This document shows, piece by piece, positions 61,131 through 64,000 of a stretch of 64,000 bases of DNA. Source of the stretch: Streptomyces alanosinicus (lineage in GTDB: Bacteria; Actinomycetota; Actinomycetes; Streptomycetales; Streptomycetaceae); NCBI RefSeq assembly GCF_014650595.1, contig NZ_BMVG01000018.1, positions 93,347 through 157,346 on the forward strand. Direction: 5' to 3'. Below the pieces are notes generated by a model that did not search any database, was not told where the DNA came from, and saw only the letters and a list, made by a program, of their open reading frames with translations. Both the position numbers and the translations under genes were made by a program. Positions within the stretch are counted from its first letter, which is position 1. Each line of letters starts with the position of its first letter.

Positions 61131-62529
61131 TAGTGCTTCGTTACGTCGAGTGATCTCGCCTGGTGGTAGGCATCTTCCTGGGTATGAGGCTGGGGAAGTG
61201 GAACAGCTCCGCGGTGACTTGTCGGAGTTCGTTGCCGATGTGTTCGCTTCGGTGCCGCGGCGGGATCAGTGGGGGTGGGGCGAGTGTTGTCTGCGGGGTC
61301 TGATGCTGGACGGCCGGCGCAAGTCGATCCAGCCGATGCCCGAGCGGCTGCCGGACGGCAACATGCAGGCCCTGCAGCAGTTCGTGAACCAGTCGCCGTG
61401 GGATCCGCTGCCGGTGCGGCGGCGGATCGCCGAACGGCCGTGCGGGGCCATCGGCCCTGAGGTGTGGGTGGTCGACGATGTGTCGTTTCCCAAGTGCGGG
61501 ACGGCGTCGGTGGGGGTGGCCCGGCCCGGCAGTACTGCGGAGCGTTGGGCAAGCGGGCGAACTGCCAGGTCGCGGTCAGCGTGCACGCGGCCACCGACAC
61601 CGCCTCGTGCTCGCTGGACTGGGAACTGTTCCTGCCCGAGGACTGGGCCGGCGACCATCACAGGCGCCGGCGGGCCGGGATCCCTGACGAGGTCGGGCAT
61701 GCCTCCAAGACCCGTCTGGCTCTGGGCCTGCCGGACCGGCCGGCCGGGCAGGGGCTGGCGGTGCCGGTGATCGTGGCCGATGCCGGCTACGGCCGCAGCG
61801 TCTGCTTCCGGCTTGCTCCGGAGGAACGCGGTTGGTCATACGTCATGGCCGTCGACCCCAAAGAGATCGCACGGCCGGCCACGGCCGAGCCGTATCAACC
61901 CGCTTATGGCGGACTGGGACCGCCGACGCTGCCTCGCTACCGCGAAACACCCCGCCCTCTGCCCGGCCTCGTCGACGACGCCACCGTTTTCGAGGAGGTC
62001 ACCTGGCGGCAGTGCAGCAAGGGCGGGAGACCTCGCACTTCGCCGTGGTCAGGTGCGGCCGTCGGGCAGGGAAGCCTGCCGAACCGCCCAGGAACAGGCC
62101 GGGGGACGCAGCCGGTGGGACGGCGTGCTGCCTTTGCGGACTCTGCTGGTCGAACGGCCCGAAGAAGCCGGCGAGCCGACCGGCTACTGGATGACCAACC
62201 TGGCCGCCACCACCCCGATCGTCGACCTGGTGCGGTGGGCGAAGATGCGCCGGCGGATCGAGCACGACTACCGCGAACTCAAACACGGCCTCGGCCTGGA
62301 CCACTTCGAAGGCCGCACCTGGCGCGGCCGGCACCACCACGTCACCCTCGTCACCGCCGCCCAGGCCTTTCTCACCCTCTGGCGGCTCGACCCAAAAGCA
62401 CACACACCGGCCTGACCCTCTACCAGGTCCTCGACATCATGCAGGACCTGCTGAGGTGCTGGACCGGCACCTGCACCACCTGCGACCGACCCCTGCCGAC
62501 CAGCAGAAGAAGAACCTGACGAAGCACCA
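61131..62529 (+). mobile_element. IS701-family insertion sequence
   Basis: Ends TAGTGCTTCGTTA (61131-61143) and TGACGAAGCACCA (62517-62529) are 11/13 inverted repeats, with GTAG/CTAG outside. A single transposase gene fills the 1.4 kb between, as in this family. Just right of it begins another IS-end-like sequence (AGGGCGTGTCTCTTCG). Confidence 0.75.
61198..62519 (+). pseudogene. IS701-family transposase, frameshifted
   Basis: From a GTG after GGGGAA: VEQLRGDLSEFVADVFASVP, RGLMLDGRRKSIQPMPERLP, LQQFVNQSPWDPLPVRRRIA and VWVVDDVSFPKCG (first catalytic Asp in VDD). The frame then shifts near 61530 (CGALGKRANCQVAVSVHAAT, DTASCSLDWELFLPEDWAGD, VPVIVADAGYGR with second Asp). It shifts again near 62040 (PTGYWMTNLAATTPIVDLVR, WAKMRRRIEHDYRELKHGLG catalytic Glu, LDHFEGRTWRGRHHH). 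Frame 2 returns at the end (GLTLYQVLDIMQDLLR). All catalytic motifs readable, but at least three shifts inactivate it. Confidence 0.88.
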
Positions 62530-62631
62530 CTAGGGCGTGTCTCTTCGATCATGTCTAGAGCCTGGTGAGGCGGTCGGCGTCGAGGCTGGCCGCCTCTGGA
62601 CGGTGGGAGGCATTCGTGATCGGCTTGGAGC

Positions 62632-63009
62632 ATGAGTTCTTCGATACGTCATGTCACCATCGATGCCGCCGACCCGTTCGTTCTTGCGGGCTTTTGGGCC
62701 CAGGCCCTGGACGGCTCGCTGGCTGATGACGACTTTCCCGGGGATCCGGAAGCCGTGGTCACGACTGCTGCTGCCACCTTGCTGTTCGTCAGGGTCGATG
62801 ACCGCAAGGCGATGAAGAACCGCGTGCATCTGGATCTCCAGCCCCAGGACCGCACCCGGGACGAGGAGGTCGAACGTCTGCTCTCGCTCGGTGCCACGCT
62901 TCAAGGGGACCACCGAAGGCCCGACGGAACCGGGTGGGTGACGCTGTATGACCCCGAGGGCAACGAATTTTGTGTCGAACGCAGCGCGGCGGAGCTGGCG
63001 AACGGTTGA
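62632..63009 (+). CDS. VOC-superfamily protein (Glyoxalase_6-like)
   Basis: 125 aa. MSSSIRHVTIDAADPFVLAG, FWAQALDGSLADDDFPGDPE, RVHLDLQPQDRTRDEEVERL and WVTLYDPEGNEFCVERSAAE. The 'HVxIDAxDPxxLAxFWxxAL' start, 'NRVHLDLxxxD' middle and 'DPEGNEFCV' end are those of actinobacterial Glyoxalase_6 proteins. It lies between the IS701 element and IS5 debris and may owe its position to them. Function unknown; intact. Confidence 0.88.
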   Translation: MSSSIRHVTIDAADPFVLAGFWAQALDGSLADDDFPGDPEAVVTTAAATLLFVRVDDRKAMKNRVHLDLQPQDRTRDEEVERLLSLGATLQGDHRRPDGTGWVTLYDPEGNEFCVERSAAELANG

Positions 63010-63033
63010 TCTCCCGTTGCCTGGTTACGTCTG

Positions 63034-63450
63034 TCAGGTCCGGAGCCAGATGAGCAGGGCAGCAGCGGTTACGGTGCCCAGGTAGACGTAGCCTCACAGC
63101 CATGACGGGTAGCCACTGCTCTGAACTGCTTCAGCTTGTTGACCGCCCGTTCCACCGAGTTCCGAGCCCGGTAGCGGGCCTTGTCGAAGCCGGCGGGGCG
63201 GCCACCGCGTGAACCGCGCTTGCGACGGGCGGTCCGGTGGTCGTTCTTCTCCGGGATCACGTGCTGGATCCCGCGCGCCGCCGTAGGTACCTGCGGATCT
63301 TGCTGTTGCCGCCCTTCAACTGAACCACCTTGGAGCCTACGCAGTGGGGGTGCGTCAGCCGCAACATGATGTGGTTCATCCTCGCGTGGTTCATCAGGAG
63401 TAGTTCGGCCTCCCCTGTCTCGTCGATCAAAAGATCGCAGGCCGCGCACC
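63034..63450 (-). pseudogene. IS5-family transposase C-terminal remnant
   Basis: The minus strand reads GIQHVIPEKNDHRTARRKRG, SRGGRPAGFDKARYRARNSV and ERAVNKLKQFRAVATRHG. After a shift, YVYLGTVTAAALLIWLRT-stop follows. This is the C-terminal DDE (Glu) part of a common Streptomyces IS5 transposase ('RRGSRGGRPPxFDxxxYKxRNxVERxxNxLKQxRAVATRYDKR'). Upstream parts are missing or scrambled. Confidence 0.8.
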
Positions 63451-63804
63451 TCTTCCGAGAGCTCCCTTGATCTTCCTCATGTCAGAGCTTGGGGTGGAAG
63501 TGCTGTCCTCGCAATCTGCTTTGACGACGAATCCGTCGTCAGAAGGTCGGAGTCGACTGCGGATGACTTCCAGGACGCGGTCGTCTACAGAATTTCACGC
63601 TTGAAACACACGTCATTCGCGTCGAACTCGCCGCCCGGAGGAGGGTCTGGTCGGTAGCGCCCGCAGTTGCACCGCGGGCCCCCAAGGCGTCGGCCGGCGA
63701 CAGCGACACGGCCAGGTGTCCATGTATCGCCTCAGTGAACTCCTGGGAAACTTAGCCCTCTCGACATTGACGGGGACATGTCTACGCGCGTCATGCTGTG
63801 CGGC
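63451..63804. other. Decayed stretch, IS debris likely
   Basis: About 350 bp between the IS5 remnant and the ribonuclease gene. Mixed short frames; possibly more of the IS5 N-terminal half, beyond recognition. Confidence 0.35.
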
Positions 63805-64000
63805 ATGAACTTCCCCCCACAGATCACCAGGATCGGCGCCGCGGGCGCCCTCGCCTCGGCCCTGCTCTTCGGCGCGACCGCGGTGGCCGCGACGCCGGCC
63901 GTCGCGGCCACCGCCCACGTCACGACGGCGCACACCAACCTCGTTGACGCCAGCGACATCGGGAACGTCTGCTACTCCCAGCTCCCCTCCCAGGCACACG
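63805..64000 (+). CDS. Secreted guanyl-specific ribonuclease (RNase Sa type), 5' part
   Basis: MNFPPQITRIGAAGALASAL starts a signal peptide ending near ATPAVAATA (~residues 1-40). The mature start is DASDIGNVCYSQLPSQAH, then the window ends. This matches the first strand of RNase Sa-family enzymes ('DVSGTVCLSALPPEATDTL'), with the conserved Cys. Catalytic His/Glu/Arg would lie beyond the edge. In-frame alternative Mets lie upstream. Expected action is extracellular RNA cleavage after guanine; a barstar-like inhibitor may follow outside the window. Confidence 0.65.
   Translation, partial: MNFPPQITRIGAAGALASALLFGATAVAATPAVAATAHVTTAHTNLVDASDIGNVCYSQLPSQAH

Noticed and set aside
1..64000. tRNA or rRNA genes and an attachment site
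   Set aside because: No tRNA T-loop/anticodon arrangement or rRNA sequence noticed on either strand; integrase debris at the left edge has no visible att core.

Overview
The window is high-GC actinobacterial DNA. Codon use with G/C at third positions, GTG starts, Streptomyces-type secreted enzymes, HxlR/TetR/LAL regulators and SpoIIE-type phosphatases all point to Streptomyces or a close relative. The many insertion-sequence fragments, decayed genes, a Tn3-family transposon and a helicase with helicase-associated repeats (common on linear plasmids and chromosome arms) suggest an accessory region such as a chromosome arm or a large linear plasmid. No rRNA, tRNA or core housekeeping gene was seen.

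Layout. 0-7.3 kb: integrase and WYL debris, two uncharacterised cytoplasmic proteins, a PPOX/F420-type oxidoreductase, mixed IS5/GntR debris, a divergent HxlR regulator/MDR reductase pair and a large acidic hypothetical. 7.4-15.6 kb: a glycan-related stretch with a decayed SRAP gene, a ricin-like lectin fragment, a LacI fragment, a GH5 cellulase with CBM_X2-like tail broken by a frameshift and an in-frame MITE, a decayed IS3 element, a decayed Phd/RelE toxin-antitoxin pair and an intact secreted GH16 glucanase. 16-25.3 kb: secreted and membrane hypotheticals, an HxlR/NADP-reductase divergent pair, an MDR oxidoreductase, IS debris, and an 891-aa protein joining an APC permease to a SpoIIE phosphatase and a HATPase kinase domain. 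25.5-29.6 kb: a LAL-regulator fragment, a frameshifted SDR facing an ArsR regulator, a second MITE, IS5 debris and a second SpoIIE-type phosphatase.

30.24-37.16 kb is a Tn3-family transposon with 34-bp inverted repeats. Its resolvase and transposase are both frameshifted, but the cargo is intact: a TetR regulator divergent from an ABM monooxygenase, a VOC protein and a DUF4267-like membrane protein, with four tandem near-palindromic operator candidates between them. 38.2-41.6 kb holds two overlapping mini-genes divergent from a small HTH-like gene and an SF2 helicase; a decayed second helicase copy lies near 48 kb. 41.9-52.8 kb holds a lipoprotein, small secreted proteins, a FUSC transporter with an internal stop, a RibD/DHFR-like reductase, MarR debris, a flavin monooxygenase, ISL3 and IS1182 debris, and a TetR gene divergent from a secreted SH3-like protein.

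53.3-56.5 kb is an overlapping operon of darcynin, a membrane protein and a Tat-exported multicopper oxidase, divergent from a TetR regulator. 57.2-59.9 kb is a GTGA-coupled pair of an MgtE-N/CBS protein and an Nramp metal transporter. The right end has a nearly complete IS701-family element, a VOC protein, IS5 debris and the 5' part of a secreted RNase Sa-type ribonuclease that runs off the window.

Many coding breaks are single-base changes, several in homopolymer runs, so some could be sequencing errors rather than real decay. All family names come from reading motifs by eye; no database search was run.
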